Source: Kiritimatiellia bacterium (lineage in GTDB: Bacteria > Verrucomicrobiota > Kiritimatiellia > RFP12 > UBA1067). From it: DNA of 64,000 nucleotides. The notes under the pieces are model-generated. The model did not search any database, was not told where the DNA came from, and was given only the letters and a program-made list of their open reading frames with translations. The position numbers were made by a program, and so were the translations under genes. The first letter of the stretch is position 1. Each line of letters opens with the position of its first letter. Of the stretch, positions 26,387-35,267 are shown one piece after another. The stretch spans positions 1-64,000 of the forward strand of contig JAFSTA010000076.1 in assembly GCA_017450695.1 (NCBI GenBank), written 5' to 3'.

Positions 26387-26674
26387 ATGAATAACGAGAG
26401 GGGTGCGAAAGCCACCGAAATCATGCGAGACATTCGGAAGCGGCGTTTAGTCCCAAAAGTCAGAATTCAAAAGCCGAAAATGAACGCGGATTTGTTTGAG
26501 CAGGTCAAGGTGAAGATGGTGATGCGTATCTACGGCGTTTCCAGCGAACGGGCGAAGGAGATTATCGCGGGCCGTGTGGCCGAAAAGGCGGCACTTGAAG
26601 CCGAAAGCGGGGAGAAACACGAAAGGGGCATCAGGACTCTCTGTCGTCGTATCTTTGACGATGATGACGAGTAG
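26387..26674 (+). CDS. Small conserved unknown protein, MRIYGVS family, copy 1
   Basis: 95 residues, function unknown. AAGGAG lies 8 nt before the ATG. A basic N-terminus (residues 5-31, rich in Arg/Lys) precedes the core VKVKMVMRIYGVSSERAKEI (40-59), and an acidic tail ends in FDDDDE. The core aligns with the protein at 62010: over 31 residues about 20 are identical, including MVMRIYGVS. The core could form a helix-turn-helix like the YGVS-type turns of recombinase/regulator HTHs, but this is inference. First gene of the sigma-54 operon; 67 bp before rtcB. Confidence 0.8.
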   Translation: MNNERGAKATEIMRDIRKRRLVPKVRIQKPKMNADLFEQVKVKMVMRIYGVSSERAKEIIAGRVAEKAALEAESGEKHERGIRTLCRRIFDDDDE

Positions 26675-26741
26675 ATACCCGCGCGTGAAATCTTCAGCGA
26701 TGCCGGGTTATAAAACTCGATAGGGACTATAGGAGAAAATA

Positions 26742-28091
26742 ATGGAAGCGGACATCAAGATTTTTGCGGAGAATGTTGAGCAGGGCGCGTTGGACGACAT
26801 CCTCGCGCTTGCCGCGGTTCCCGTCAATGCGGGTAAGAAACTTCGGTTCATGCCCGATTGCCACAAGGGGGTGACCGTTCCGATCGGTACGTCAATCCCG
26901 ATAGACCTGTCGAATTCCCATGAGGCGATTGCGCCCGGAACGGTCGGCTGCGACATCGGATGCACGGTTTCGGCCGCGTTCTACGACAGACCGATGCCCC
27001 AGGAGCAGATTCCTCTTTTCGAGCATCGCATCCGAAAGGAGATACCTTTTGGCTTTGACATCAACGAGTCGTCCGACTACGACCGTAAGGAACTCTACCG
27101 CCTGATCAGCCGCAACATGGCACGGTTTGTTTCGGTGCATCCGGAAATGGCCGACTTCGCCACTGAAATCCGTTGCGATGGGGATATGATCGAGTGGATC
27201 AGGCGGTTTGGAATGACGGAAAAGATGTTCTTCAGTTCGCTTCCCTCGGTAGGCGGCGGAAACCACTTCGTCGAATATGATGAAAATGGGGAACTAGGCG
27301 AGTGGGCTGTTCTGGTCCATTGCGGAAGCCGCAACCTCGGGCAGAAGGTGTTCAGGTACTGGGAGGAGCGCGCACGGCACGACAAGGTGCCGAAGGATGT
27401 CCAGAAGGCGATTGCGGAGGATGTCAAGGGTACCATCTCGGACAGGCGCGAGATCAAGGCCGAGATTGCACGGCGCGTCCAGGAATGGAAGGACGGAAAC
27501 ATCGACGGGTACCTTTCCGGCGATGATCTTCGGCGTTACCTGATCGACGTCTTGATTACCCAGAGCTATGCCCGGTTCAACCATGAACTGATCCACCGCA
27601 AAATTTCAGGCATCTACAAGGGGCTTTGCGGCGGAACGGAAACCGACAATGTCGTTTCGGTACACAACTACATTGACTACGATCTGGAGGCGTTGGACGG
27701 AACTCCGCACATGATGATCCGTAAGGGAGCAATCCGATCCTACGCCGGGGAGAGGATGCTCATCCCCTTCAATATGAGGGACGGCGTGGCCGTCTGCGAG
27801 GGGAAGTCGAATGCGGACTGGAACTTCACCGCGCCGCACGGCGCCGGTCGTACGATGTCCCGCGCACAGGCATTCAAGACCTTGAGTGTCGATGCGTTCA
27901 AGGCCGAAATGGGCGATGCCGGGATTTACACCACCACGGCGAACAGGGACACGCTGGACGAAGCGCCGGAAGCCTACAAGAACAAGGACGACATTGTCCG
28001 TCTAATCGAACCGACGGCGCGGATTCTCTTCTTCCTGGTTCCTCGGATGAACATCAAGTCCGCCGAGGGAAAGCCGGTGTGGAACAAATGA
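26742..28091 (+). CDS. rtcB: RtcB-family RNA ligase
   Basis: 449 residues. RtcB joins RNA 2',3'-cyclic phosphate or 3'-phosphate ends to 5'-OH ends using GTP and Mn. All catalytic elements are present: VGCDIGC (Asp71, Cys74), GGGNHF (His175), HCGSRNLG (His193), SVHNYID (His308) and the guanylylated histidine in PHGAGRTMSR (His366). HSGSR-type residues are slightly altered (HCGSRN), pointing to a divergent RtcB subgroup. AGGAG lies 7 nt before the ATG. It is second in a sigma-54 operon behind a small unknown protein, paralleling the sigma-54 control of rtcBA in enterobacteria. No rtcA or archease gene is adjacent. Confidence 0.93.
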   Translation: MEADIKIFAENVEQGALDDILALAAVPVNAGKKLRFMPDCHKGVTVPIGTSIPIDLSNSHEAIAPGTVGCDIGCTVSAAFYDRPMPQEQIPLFEHRIRKEIPFGFDINESSDYDRKELYRLISRNMARFVSVHPEMADFATEIRCDGDMIEWIRRFGMTEKMFFSSLPSVGGGNHFVEYDENGELGEWAVLVHCGSRNLGQKVFRYWEERARHDKVPKDVQKAIAEDVKGTISDRREIKAEIARRVQEWKDGNIDGYLSGDDLRRYLIDVLITQSYARFNHELIHRKISGIYKGLCGGTETDNVVSVHNYIDYDLEALDGTPHMMIRKGAIRSYAGERMLIPFNMRDGVAVCEGKSNADWNFTAPHGAGRTMSRAQAFKTLSVDAFKAEMGDAGIYTTTANRDTLDEAPEAYKNKDDIVRLIEPTARILFFLVPRMNIKSAEGKPVWNK

Positions 28092-28758
28092 TCCGAGATT
28101 CCACGGTTGGGCGAAAACCACGGAATACACGGAAGACACGGAAAAGGATGGGGAGAGAATGCTTTTTTCGCATGCACAGCGTGGCTGGAAGTTGAGCTTT
28201 GAACTTACGGGCAAGAAACAAAGGAATGAGTTGAAATATGGGCGGCTATTTGAAAATCAGTGAATAGCCGTCCAAAAACCGGTTGCTTGTCTCCTTGAAT
28301 AATTTTTGAGGTAATTTCAAAACCACGGAATACACAGAACACACGGAATCGTCCGTTCCTGAAACACACGATTTTTCCGTGTATTCCGTGGTTGAACAAT
28401 CGATAGGCGGGAGGTTTTGCAATTGGCTCTTTTGTAAGAAGGGGAGGTGGGGGGTGGTTATTTCAAGGCGTATGGGACCAAACACAGGGATCAGGACTGC
28501 CCCGATTCGTACGGGAATTTCCTCTGCTTTGCGCCTGTCGCCTCCGTGGTTTCTGACACCGTGTAGGAGGGGCAACCTTTGGGGGACGTCTTGCGGTTCC
28601 GTATTTGGCGATCTGGCTGTTTTCTAGACTGACGCGGTGCTCAACGGCTTTTCAAATGGGGGAAAGCGGACATCCGCGAGATGCGCAGACGAGAAAACGG
28701 TAAGAACTCTTGAGAGGAACGGTTATCCTCTATGGGATTTCCCGGAATGGAGAATGAT
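28092..28758. other. Intergenic region after rtcB
   Basis: No gene seen. It contains three CCGTGTATTCCGTGG-type words (28113-28146, 28318-28345, 28374-28394), a long hairpin at 28240-28273, a GGGAGGT-rich segment, and an inverted repeat AGAGGA (28713-28718) / TCCTCT (28726-28731) just before the DUF932-like gene. I see no sigma-54 element here. Confidence 0.6.
28240..28273. other. Stable hairpin downstream of rtcB
   Basis: GGGCGGCTATT (28240-28250) pairs with AATAGCCGTCC (28263-28273); all 11 positions pair if one G-U is allowed. The loop is 12 nt. No U-tract follows on either strand, so it is not a standard terminator. Confidence 0.5.
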
Positions 28759-29844
28759 ATGATGAAAAACAATCAAAAAATAGACCTTGATTCACGGATT
28801 GGCAACCGTTTTGAACCGGTTTCCATCACACCCCGCCAGATAGTGGAGGTGTTGGAGTGCGACGAGACCAAGATTAAGGGGCTCTCAATCGGGCAGACGA
28901 CTTACAAGCTGAGCAACCGCTTCTACAAGACTCTGGCGGCAGAACTGGATGTCCCATACGGCGTGTTCGGTCTTTTCACACCGCTTGAGGTAATGACGCG
29001 AGCGGCCGAGAAGAAGCCGGATCTGCAGTTGCGTTTGACGGTGGATACGGCGCAAAGGGAGGCACTGGGCTTTACGCAGAACAAAGGCTTGCCCATGCCG
29101 GTGAAATATATTGAGAATGTCTTGCATGAAGACCGCCGCTTGCGGGAAGTGGAGTATGGTGGCGGCGTGCTGAGCGCCATGCTCGACCTCGATGAAGCGT
29201 GGGAGGTGTCGAACGACAGCGCCTACCATGTGCGGGTACGGTGTCGCGTCCCCGTGGACGGCGTGGGTATGCCGGACATGAGCCTTGCCACTTGGCGTCA
29301 GGTGTGTGCGAACGGTGCTGTTGCGGAGGCGCCGCTTTTCCGCACGAGGATGGAGATTAAGGATAACAGCGGCGAGCATTTCCGTCGTCTGCTGGCCTCC
29401 TTCAGCAATCCGTCAGGTGTGGAGATGCTGCAGGAACGGATGTGCGTGGCGGCCGGGACAAAAGCGTCGGTGGGCGAGGTGATGTTGCTGGAGGGGCTGA
29501 TCCGGCGGTCGGTCGCGAATGCGCGCAACCAGATGCTGCTTCGGGAACGGCTCAACGAAATCGCCGAAAACCCGTGTGTGCGCTACGGCGTCACAGACCT
29601 CGCGAATATCGGTCTGAAAAAGCGTCCGCTTCTGCCGGTTGGCTGCTGCGTGGCGGACCTTCTCAACTTCGCCTCGGAACTGGCAACCCACCATGCGGAG
29701 CTGTTGAAGCCCGATTCTACGCTTCACACCTTTGCGGGGACGGTGCTTGCAAAGGGGTTCGACCTGGAGGACCTCTATCCGAACGCGAGACAGACGAGCG
29801 CCTTCTATCTCAACGATGTGGATTTCTCACAGATGGTGGCGTAA
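28759..29844 (+). CDS. DUF932-like protein (phage/plasmid-type)
   Basis: About 361 residues. The VCANGAVAEAPLFRTRMEI stretch resembles the VCxNG block of DUF932 proteins, found in phages, plasmids and chromosomal islands, with unknown function. No catalytic motif is visible. Start: GGAG at 28749-28752 lies 6 nt before ATG 28759 and 9 nt before ATG 28762; two further upstream ATGs lack spacing. The helicase start follows its stop by one base, so the two genes form an operon. An AGAGGA/TCCTCT inverted repeat sits just upstream and could be an operator. Confidence 0.65.
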   Translation: MMKNNQKIDLDSRIGNRFEPVSITPRQIVEVLECDETKIKGLSIGQTTYKLSNRFYKTLAAELDVPYGVFGLFTPLEVMTRAAEKKPDLQLRLTVDTAQREALGFTQNKGLPMPVKYIENVLHEDRRLREVEYGGGVLSAMLDLDEAWEVSNDSAYHVRVRCRVPVDGVGMPDMSLATWRQVCANGAVAEAPLFRTRMEIKDNSGEHFRRLLASFSNPSGVEMLQERMCVAAGTKASVGEVMLLEGLIRRSVANARNQMLLRERLNEIAENPCVRYGVTDLANIGLKKRPLLPVGCCVADLLNFASELATHHAELLKPDSTLHTFAGTVLAKGFDLEDLYPNARQTSAFYLNDVDFSQMVA

Positions 29845-29845
29845 G

Positions 29846-31498
29846 ATGACAAAATACGAACGGCGGACTTACCAGGTGGAGGCAATCGAGGCGGGCGTGG
29901 CGGCGTTTACGGAACGGGACCACACGTCCGTTCTGCTCGAATCGCCGGTCGGTTCCGGTAAGACGTACATGGCGCTTGAGATGATTCAGCGACTGCAGGC
30001 GTACCTAGGGCGGCAGCTCAAGGTCGGATGGGTGGCGCCTCGCCACCACCTATTGCAGCAGATGATGGAGGCGAACCGCGATCTCTACCGCGACAACATC
30101 CGGCCCGTCTCGCTTTTCGAGAAGGTTCCGCCGCCGGTGGATCTTGTGGTTCTTGACGAGGCCCACCATGAGGCGACGCAGAGCTGCGTACTGCTCTACG
30201 AAAAGATGCGCGCGACATGGACGATCGGCCTCTCGGCGACGCCAATGCGGACGGACCGCATGAAACTCTCTTTCCAGGAGACGGTGCGCACATGTTCTAT
30301 TGCGCGGCTTATACGGGAGGGATATCTCAGCCCCTTCATCTCCTATCTCATTCCGAACTATACCGTGGAGGCGGTGGCGGACTTCTATCTGGCGGAACCC
30401 GCACGCTGGGGGAAGAGCATCGTGTTCTTTTCCACCATTGCCGAATGCGAGGCGTTCCGGGAACGTCTCGCGGCCGCTGGCGTGGGCTGTGAGGTGATCA
30501 CGAGCGAGAGCGACAAGGAACGCCAGATTGATGCCTTTTCCCGAAACATCGTGCCGGTTGTGGTGAACGTGGCGATGCTTTCGGAAGGCTTCGACCAACC
30601 GGACGTGACGAGCATTTTCGCACGCGACGCATCGCGCCTACCGACAATCCAGATGTGCGGGCGAGGCCTCCGCCGCGCCCCCGGAAAAATGGAGTGCAAT
30701 ATCGTGCAGAGCGCGGACACCAGTTACCTCTTCGAGCGCGTGGCACCTCCCAAGAACGCCTTCCGCTGGCAGAATGGGTGTTGGTTGGCGCTGACGGACG
30801 GCACGGAGGCGATTGAGCGGACGCTGAAGGAGACACTTCGCAGGATTGGTACCCACGAGAAGGAGGATCGCTCCGTACGGAGAAAGGAGTTCAAACGCGT
30901 CGCGTGGGTAGTGCCGCAGAAGTTCGCGCATCAGCTCGAAACCTTGACGCGGGCGGAACAAGCGGAAAAGGCGTATTACGCGATATGCGGGACAATCTAT
31001 GATACCTTGTCGCGTTTCCGCAAAGCCGCGCATGCCGCCTGTTGGGGAGAGAAACCGTGCCCCGATTGCGCGATCTACCTCAACAAGGGAAGGGGAGGAG
31101 GCCGGGAACGGGTTACAGCGATTCCCAACTTCCTGCGCGACGGCGACAGGGTGATTCCGGCACTGGGGGTCAACCTGCGGAACTGCTGTAACGACTTCGG
31201 GCAGACCAAGATCACGCATCGGGATCTTGCCATCGATCTTCTTCGGGGAATGGTGCGTCTCCGACTGGCGGCTGCTGGCGAACCGAATGCGAAAACACAG
31301 GCCATGAAGATGGCGGAACTTGGATACAGCGCGGACTCGAAGAAGTCCCGCCCCGGAACGCCGGTCGAGGCGGTCTTGCTGGCATCGGATGAGTTATTTA
31401 CGGGGGTGATGCCGTGGAGGTTGCAGTGGGCGCTTCTGGATTCTTTCGGCGCGACAGTCAAAGGGGACGCTCGTTACTACCTGAAGGGAAGGCAGTAG
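29846..31498 (+). CDS. Superfamily 2 DEAH-type helicase
   Basis: 550 residues. Motif I SPVGSGKT (33-40), motif II VLDEAHHE (DEAH at 104-107), motif III GLSATP, and motif VI QMCGRGLRRAPGK are all present, giving a UvrB/RecG-like DEAD/DEAH helicase core in the first 310 residues. The remaining C-terminal 240 residues are not recognised and contain a CWGEKPCPDC cysteine cluster that could bind zinc. It begins one base after the DUF932-like stop and probably acts with it on DNA or RNA. Link to the upstream rtcB operon is only by proximity. Confidence 0.85.
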   Translation: MTKYERRTYQVEAIEAGVAAFTERDHTSVLLESPVGSGKTYMALEMIQRLQAYLGRQLKVGWVAPRHHLLQQMMEANRDLYRDNIRPVSLFEKVPPPVDLVVLDEAHHEATQSCVLLYEKMRATWTIGLSATPMRTDRMKLSFQETVRTCSIARLIREGYLSPFISYLIPNYTVEAVADFYLAEPARWGKSIVFFSTIAECEAFRERLAAAGVGCEVITSESDKERQIDAFSRNIVPVVVNVAMLSEGFDQPDVTSIFARDASRLPTIQMCGRGLRRAPGKMECNIVQSADTSYLFERVAPPKNAFRWQNGCWLALTDGTEAIERTLKETLRRIGTHEKEDRSVRRKEFKRVAWVVPQKFAHQLETLTRAEQAEKAYYAICGTIYDTLSRFRKAAHAACWGEKPCPDCAIYLNKGRGGGRERVTAIPNFLRDGDRVIPALGVNLRNCCNDFGQTKITHRDLAIDLLRGMVRLRLAAAGEPNAKTQAMKMAELGYSADSKKSRPGTPVEAVLLASDELFTGVMPWRLQWALLDSFGATVKGDARYYLKGRQ

Positions 31499-31640
31499 GG
31501 GCGCTTTGCGCCAGCGAGGTGCTGAGAGGCAGATAAGTGGCGGCTGCGCCTCCTAAATGGGGCGCGCCCCTAAGTTGACTTGGACAGAAAGGGGCGCTAT
31601 GCGCCAGCTGAGAAGCTGAGAGGCGGAGAAGCTGAGAAGA
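31498..31640 (+). repeat. Triple-hairpin intergenic element, copy 3 (second hairpin lost) plus partial copy
   Basis: GGGCGCTTTGCGCCAGC, linker GCTGAGAGGCAG, hairpin GGCGGCTGCGCCTCC, then directly TAAATGGGGCGCGCCCC and TAAGTTGACTTGG to 31585. A partial unit (GGGGCGCTATGCGCCAGCTG and linker) follows from 31591. Confidence 0.7.
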
Positions 31641-31690
31641 AGCGACACGCGACAAACATATCTCACGCAGAATGGGAGGGTCGCGTTCCG

Positions 31691-31790
31691 TCGCGACCGC
31701 TAAAGCAGAACGCGTAGCTTGCGCGTTCCCTGCGACGCAAACGCACTCAATGAAGCGACAAGAGTGTCGCTTCCCCGAACAAGCACCGGT
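31691..31790 (+). repeat. 100-bp repeat B, copy 1
   Basis: Identical in length to the copy at 51107-51206 and differing at 5 of 100 positions. It carries CGCGTAGCTTGCGCG and GCGACAAGAGTGTCGC palindromes and ends GAACAAGCACCGG. Flanking sequence also shares GGGAGGG-type words. Confidence 0.85.
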
Positions 31791-31943
31791 CACACGTGTT
31801 TCGTGTCGCATCCGTCCAGCCTATCGCTTTTGTCCCGCCTCGCGCATCCACGAGGACATGCGAAGGGCGGCAACCTCGTAGCGCTCGGTTTCATTCTTCC
31901 TCGGTGCGCGAAACATTCGGACCGGGACGCGACGAAAAAGACC

Positions 31944-31983
31944 GGGAGCCGCATGGCAACACGGCTCCCGGTCAACGGTGTAT
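31944..31983 (-). terminator. Strong terminator for minus-strand transcripts
   Basis: GACCGGGAGCCG and CGGCTCCCGGTC form a 12-bp perfect stem (31949-31960 / 31971-31982) with a 10-nt loop. On the minus strand it is followed by TTTTTCG. It would end the feo transcript, about 350 nt after the last gene, or an RNA starting in between. Confidence 0.75.
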
Positions 31984-32128
31984 GTATGTAACTGCGAAGG
32001 AGTTTGATCTTTGAAGACCTAGCCTCTATTGCGGGCATCGGCATCTGAACCGGACACGGATATCCAGCTCTGATCTCCCACCTCATCCAAAACATGTTTC
32101 ATGTCCGAACGAAGGCGGTTCGTATTTT

Positions 32129-32186
32129 CCCAGAACCGGTATCGGTGGACTCGATGGTTCCGCCGGAATCTTATGCCGGTTCTGGG
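32129..32186. repeat. Perfect 11-bp inverted repeat, 36-nt spacer
   Basis: CCCAGAACCGG (32129-32139) and CCGGTTCTGGG (32176-32186). It lies between the Cys-rich gene and the minus-strand terminator, so it would be transcribed in the feo 3' region and could form an RNA stem. Confidence 0.6.
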
Positions 32187-32328
32187 TCGTCCCTATTCGG
32201 GACCTTGAATCCAAATTCCTCTGTTTTTCACCTGACGATGAGGGTGCATTTTCTGCGTACCCCGCGTCTCTTCGTGAGATGCATTCTGAAGCCTGATCGA
32301 CAAGAAGATCGCTTCCGCGAATTGCCTT

Positions 32329-32526
32329 TCAGCTTCCCCGCTTCTCAGCTGGCGCGAAGCGCCCTGCCTCCTTTGCCTCTGCATGGTTCCGCACCGAATG
32401 GTGGGAACAGCCGGTACAACCGGAGCATCCGCACCCGCACCCGGTTCCCCGCTTGAAGCAACGGCGGACCGCCAGCGCGAACGCGATTGCAAGCAACGCC
32501 AGAACGACAACCGTAGCGAAGTTCAT
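32329..32526 (-). CDS. FeoB-associated Cys-rich membrane protein
   Basis: 65 residues. One N-terminal transmembrane helix (MNFATVVVLALLAIAFALAV), then a basic turn and a Cys cluster CGCGCSGCTGC, the layout of the small protein family that follows feoB in many anaerobes. It is thought to help FeoB in ferrous iron uptake, possibly as a metal or redox sensor. It begins 18 nt after the feoB stop. The C-terminal 20 residues overlap the intergenic AGCTGAGAAGC-type repeat, so its tail may have grown from repeat DNA. Confidence 0.85.
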   Translation of the reverse strand: MNFATVVVLALLAIAFALAVRRCFKRGTGCGCGCSGCTGCSHHSVRNHAEAKEAGRFAPAEKRGS

Positions 32527-32544
32527 TCCTTGATACCTTTCCCT

Positions 32545-35247
32545 TTACGCCTTCAGCTTCGGTGTCGGGCGGAAGATGAAGTAGAGCATCGCCAGTAGCA
32601 CCAGCAGGGCGAAAATCGTCCCTACGCCGAACGAACCCAGTAGAATCAGCTTGCCGATCTGGTAGGTGACCAGCGCCAGACAGTAGCCGATCAGGAACTG
32701 CAAACCGACGGCGAACCAACCCCAGCGCGCCGTTCCCATTTCGCGGAAGGTGGTGGCGATCGCCACGAGGCAGGGCGGGTCGAAGAGGTTCATGATCATG
32801 AAAGAGAGACCGGCCAGTCCGGCGAGTCCTTCCGGACCGAAGCCTTCGAACAGGGCGTGGATTCCCTTGGCTGTGCCGCCCACCACGTCGGGCGAGAGCA
32901 TCGCCAGTGTGGCGACCGCCTCTTCCTTCGCGATTTCGGATGTCACGACGGCAACCGCCCCTTTCCATTCGCCGAAACCGAGCGGCGCGAAGAGCCAGGC
33001 GAAGGTGTTGCCGATGTCATGTAGCATGGACTGCTCCAGCTCCACGAAGTGGAACGACCAGTCGAGGTTCATCAGCAACCACAGAACGGTACAGGCCGCG
33101 AAGATGATTGTGCCGGCCTTGATCATGTATGCCTTTGTGCGTTCCCACGTGCGGATCAGCACGCCGCTCAGCGTCGGCATGTGATAGGCGGGCAGTTCCA
33201 TGACGAACGGAGCAGGGTCTCCGAGGAAGGGCTTCGTCTTTTTCAGCGCGATCCCGCCGAGGATGATCACCGCGACACCGAGGATGTACATGCTAGCGGC
33301 AACCCAGGCACTACCGTTGAAGAAAGCGGTCGTAAACATGGCGATGATCGCATACTTCGCGCCGCAGGGGATGTAGGTTCCGAGCGTGATCGTCATGCGG
33401 CGGTCACGCTGCGACTCGATTGTGCGCGTCGCCATCACCGCCGGTACGCCGCAGCCCATGCCGACGATCATCGGGATGAACGACTTGCCAGAGAGCCCGA
33501 ACTTGCGGAAGATGCGGTCCATGATGAACGCAATACGCGCCATGTACCCGCAGTCCTCCAGGAACGCGAGGAAAAGGAATACGATGATAATCTGCGGGAC
33601 AAATCCGAGCACCGTGCCGACGCCTCCGAGCAGCACTTCGTTCACCAGCCTCTTGACCGTCTCGTTCACGCCCACCTTCGCCATTGCGGAATCGAGCAGT
33701 TTGGGGACTCCGGGAATCCAGACGCCATAGTCGGCGGGATCCGGCTCCTGCACCTTGGTGGCTGCAAGATACGCCTCGTAATCGACCTCCTCCTCATGGT
33801 CGATCTCACCGGACTCGTCGTCTTCGAAGAAGATTTTCTCGCTCTTGACCGTCTTGGCCTTCGCCTCGTCCGTGATCACGAGCTTGAATTCGCCGACGTT
33901 CTCCTCGTTGACTTCGGGCGCCTCTTCCTCCTCCGCTTTCTCGACGGTGTCGGCAGGTTTGGCGGCGGTAGCTTCAGCAGTTTTCGCGGCTTCTTTGTCG
34001 GTCGCCTCCTCCTCTTCCTCGGCAGGTTCCCACTTGGCGGCGCCGGCGGCAACCGCCGCGTTGCCCCACGCGGCGATCCGCTTCTGCGCGTCCGCGAACT
34101 CGCCCGAAACGCCTTCCCATGTTTCTGGTTCGGGCACCTCTTCCAATTCGGGTTCCTCGCCCTCCTTGGCGTTCTGCCGTTTCTCGGCGTTGCGCGCCTC
34201 GACGGCAACCGCCTCTTTCGCGATCTCCGCGTTGCGGGCCTCGACTTCCGGACTGACTACATTGTCAACCGTGTACGCCAAATGCCACCCGTCGCCAAAC
34301 ACGCCGTCATTCGCCCAGTCCGTCAACCAGCCGCCCAGTGTCTGGACCGATACGTAGTACATGAACCAGATGACGGCGAAGAAGATGGGAAGTCCCAACA
34401 GACGGCTCGTCACCACCTTGTCGATCCTGTCCGAAAACGACAGATCGCTCGACTTACGTTTTTTCACCACCGCGCTTTCGACCACCTTCTTGATGTATTC
34501 GTAGCGCTGGCTGGTGATGATGCTCTCCGCGTCATCGTCCAATTCCTCTTCGCACGCCGCGATCTTCTTCTCAATCGCATCCAGGAACGCCTTGTCCAGC
34601 TTCAGTTGCTCGATCACCTTCTGGTCGCGCTCGAAAACTTTCACCGCAAACCAGCGGATTGACTTGTCATCCACCTTGCCCCTGAGCGCGGTCTCGATCT
34701 CCGCGATCGCGGCGGCGACACTCCCCGTGAATACGGCCGGAACGGAGCGGGGTTTCGCCTTCTGCGCAACCTCCATCGTCCGCTCGGCAACGGCGCGGCA
34801 GCCATCCTTCTTCAGTGCGCTCATTTCGAGTACCGTGCAGCCGAAAGCCTTGGCGAGTGCGCCGGTATCGACACGATCGCCGTTCTTCTCGATTAAGTCG
34901 GCCATGTTGACGGCGATCGTCATCGGGATTCCCAGTTCGACCAGTTGCGTGGAGAGATAGAGGTTCCGTTCGATGTTCGTGCCGTCGATGATGTTCAGGA
35001 TCGCGTCGGGTTTTTCCGTCACCAGGTAATTCCTGGATACGACCTCTTCCAGCGAATAGGGAGAGAGCGAATAGATACCGGGCAAGTCCTGGATGACCAC
35101 TTCCTTGTGGCCCTTCAGCTTGCCCTCCTTCTTTTCAACCGTGACACCGGGCCAGTTGCCGACGTACTGGTTGCTACCGGTCAACTCGTTGAACAACGTC
35201 GTCTTGCCGCAGTTCGGATTGCCGGCAAGCGCAATTTTGATGCTCAT
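32545..35247 (-). CDS. feoB: Ferrous iron transporter B with large acidic insertion
   Basis: 900 residues, longer than the usual 700-780. The N-terminal G domain has GNPNCGKTTLFN (9-20), DLPGIYSL and NxxD (NMAD), then a GDI-like helical domain to about 270 and TM1 (about 284-303). Residues about 330-505 form an insertion very rich in Glu/Ala with no membrane segments, in the loop after TM1. The gate domains and remaining helices follow (GFVPQIIIVFLFLAFLEDCGYMAR, shown here by its key GxxPQ and EDxGYxAR elements). GAGGAG lies 7 nt before the start. Imports Fe2+ across the inner membrane in a feoA-feoA-feoB-Cys-rich operon. Confidence 0.95.
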   Translation of the reverse strand: MSIKIALAGNPNCGKTTLFNELTGSNQYVGNWPGVTVEKKEGKLKGHKEVVIQDLPGIYSLSPYSLEEVVSRNYLVTEKPDAILNIIDGTNIERNLYLSTQLVELGIPMTIAVNMADLIEKNGDRVDTGALAKAFGCTVLEMSALKKDGCRAVAERTMEVAQKAKPRSVPAVFTGSVAAAIAEIETALRGKVDDKSIRWFAVKVFERDQKVIEQLKLDKAFLDAIEKKIAACEEELDDDAESIITSQRYEYIKKVVESAVVKKRKSSDLSFSDRIDKVVTSRLLGLPIFFAVIWFMYYVSVQTLGGWLTDWANDGVFGDGWHLAYTVDNVVSPEVEARNAEIAKEAVAVEARNAEKRQNAKEGEEPELEEVPEPETWEGVSGEFADAQKRIAAWGNAAVAAGAAKWEPAEEEEEATDKEAAKTAEATAAKPADTVEKAEEEEAPEVNEENVGEFKLVITDEAKAKTVKSEKIFFEDDESGEIDHEEEVDYEAYLAATKVQEPDPADYGVWIPGVPKLLDSAMAKVGVNETVKRLVNEVLLGGVGTVLGFVPQIIIVFLFLAFLEDCGYMARIAFIMDRIFRKFGLSGKSFIPMIVGMGCGVPAVMATRTIESQRDRRMTITLGTYIPCGAKYAIIAMFTTAFFNGSAWVAASMYILGVAVIILGGIALKKTKPFLGDPAPFVMELPAYHMPTLSGVLIRTWERTKAYMIKAGTIIFAACTVLWLLMNLDWSFHFVELEQSMLHDIGNTFAWLFAPLGFGEWKGAVAVVTSEIAKEEAVATLAMLSPDVVGGTAKGIHALFEGFGPEGLAGLAGLSFMIMNLFDPPCLVAIATTFREMGTARWGWFAVGLQFLIGYCLALVTYQIGKLILLGSFGVGTIFALLVLLAMLYFIFRPTPKLKA

Positions 35248-35267
35248 TTTATACTCCTCAAAACTAG

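Larger units (their letters stand above)
31499..32328. other. Repeat-rich gap between helicase and iron operon
   Basis: Convergent gap of about 830 bp without a recognisable gene. Contents: the triple-hairpin element, the 100-bp repeat B copy (31691-31790), a strong hairpin with a T-run on the minus strand (31944-31983), and an 11-bp perfect inverted repeat (32129-32139/32176-32186). Confidence 0.65.
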
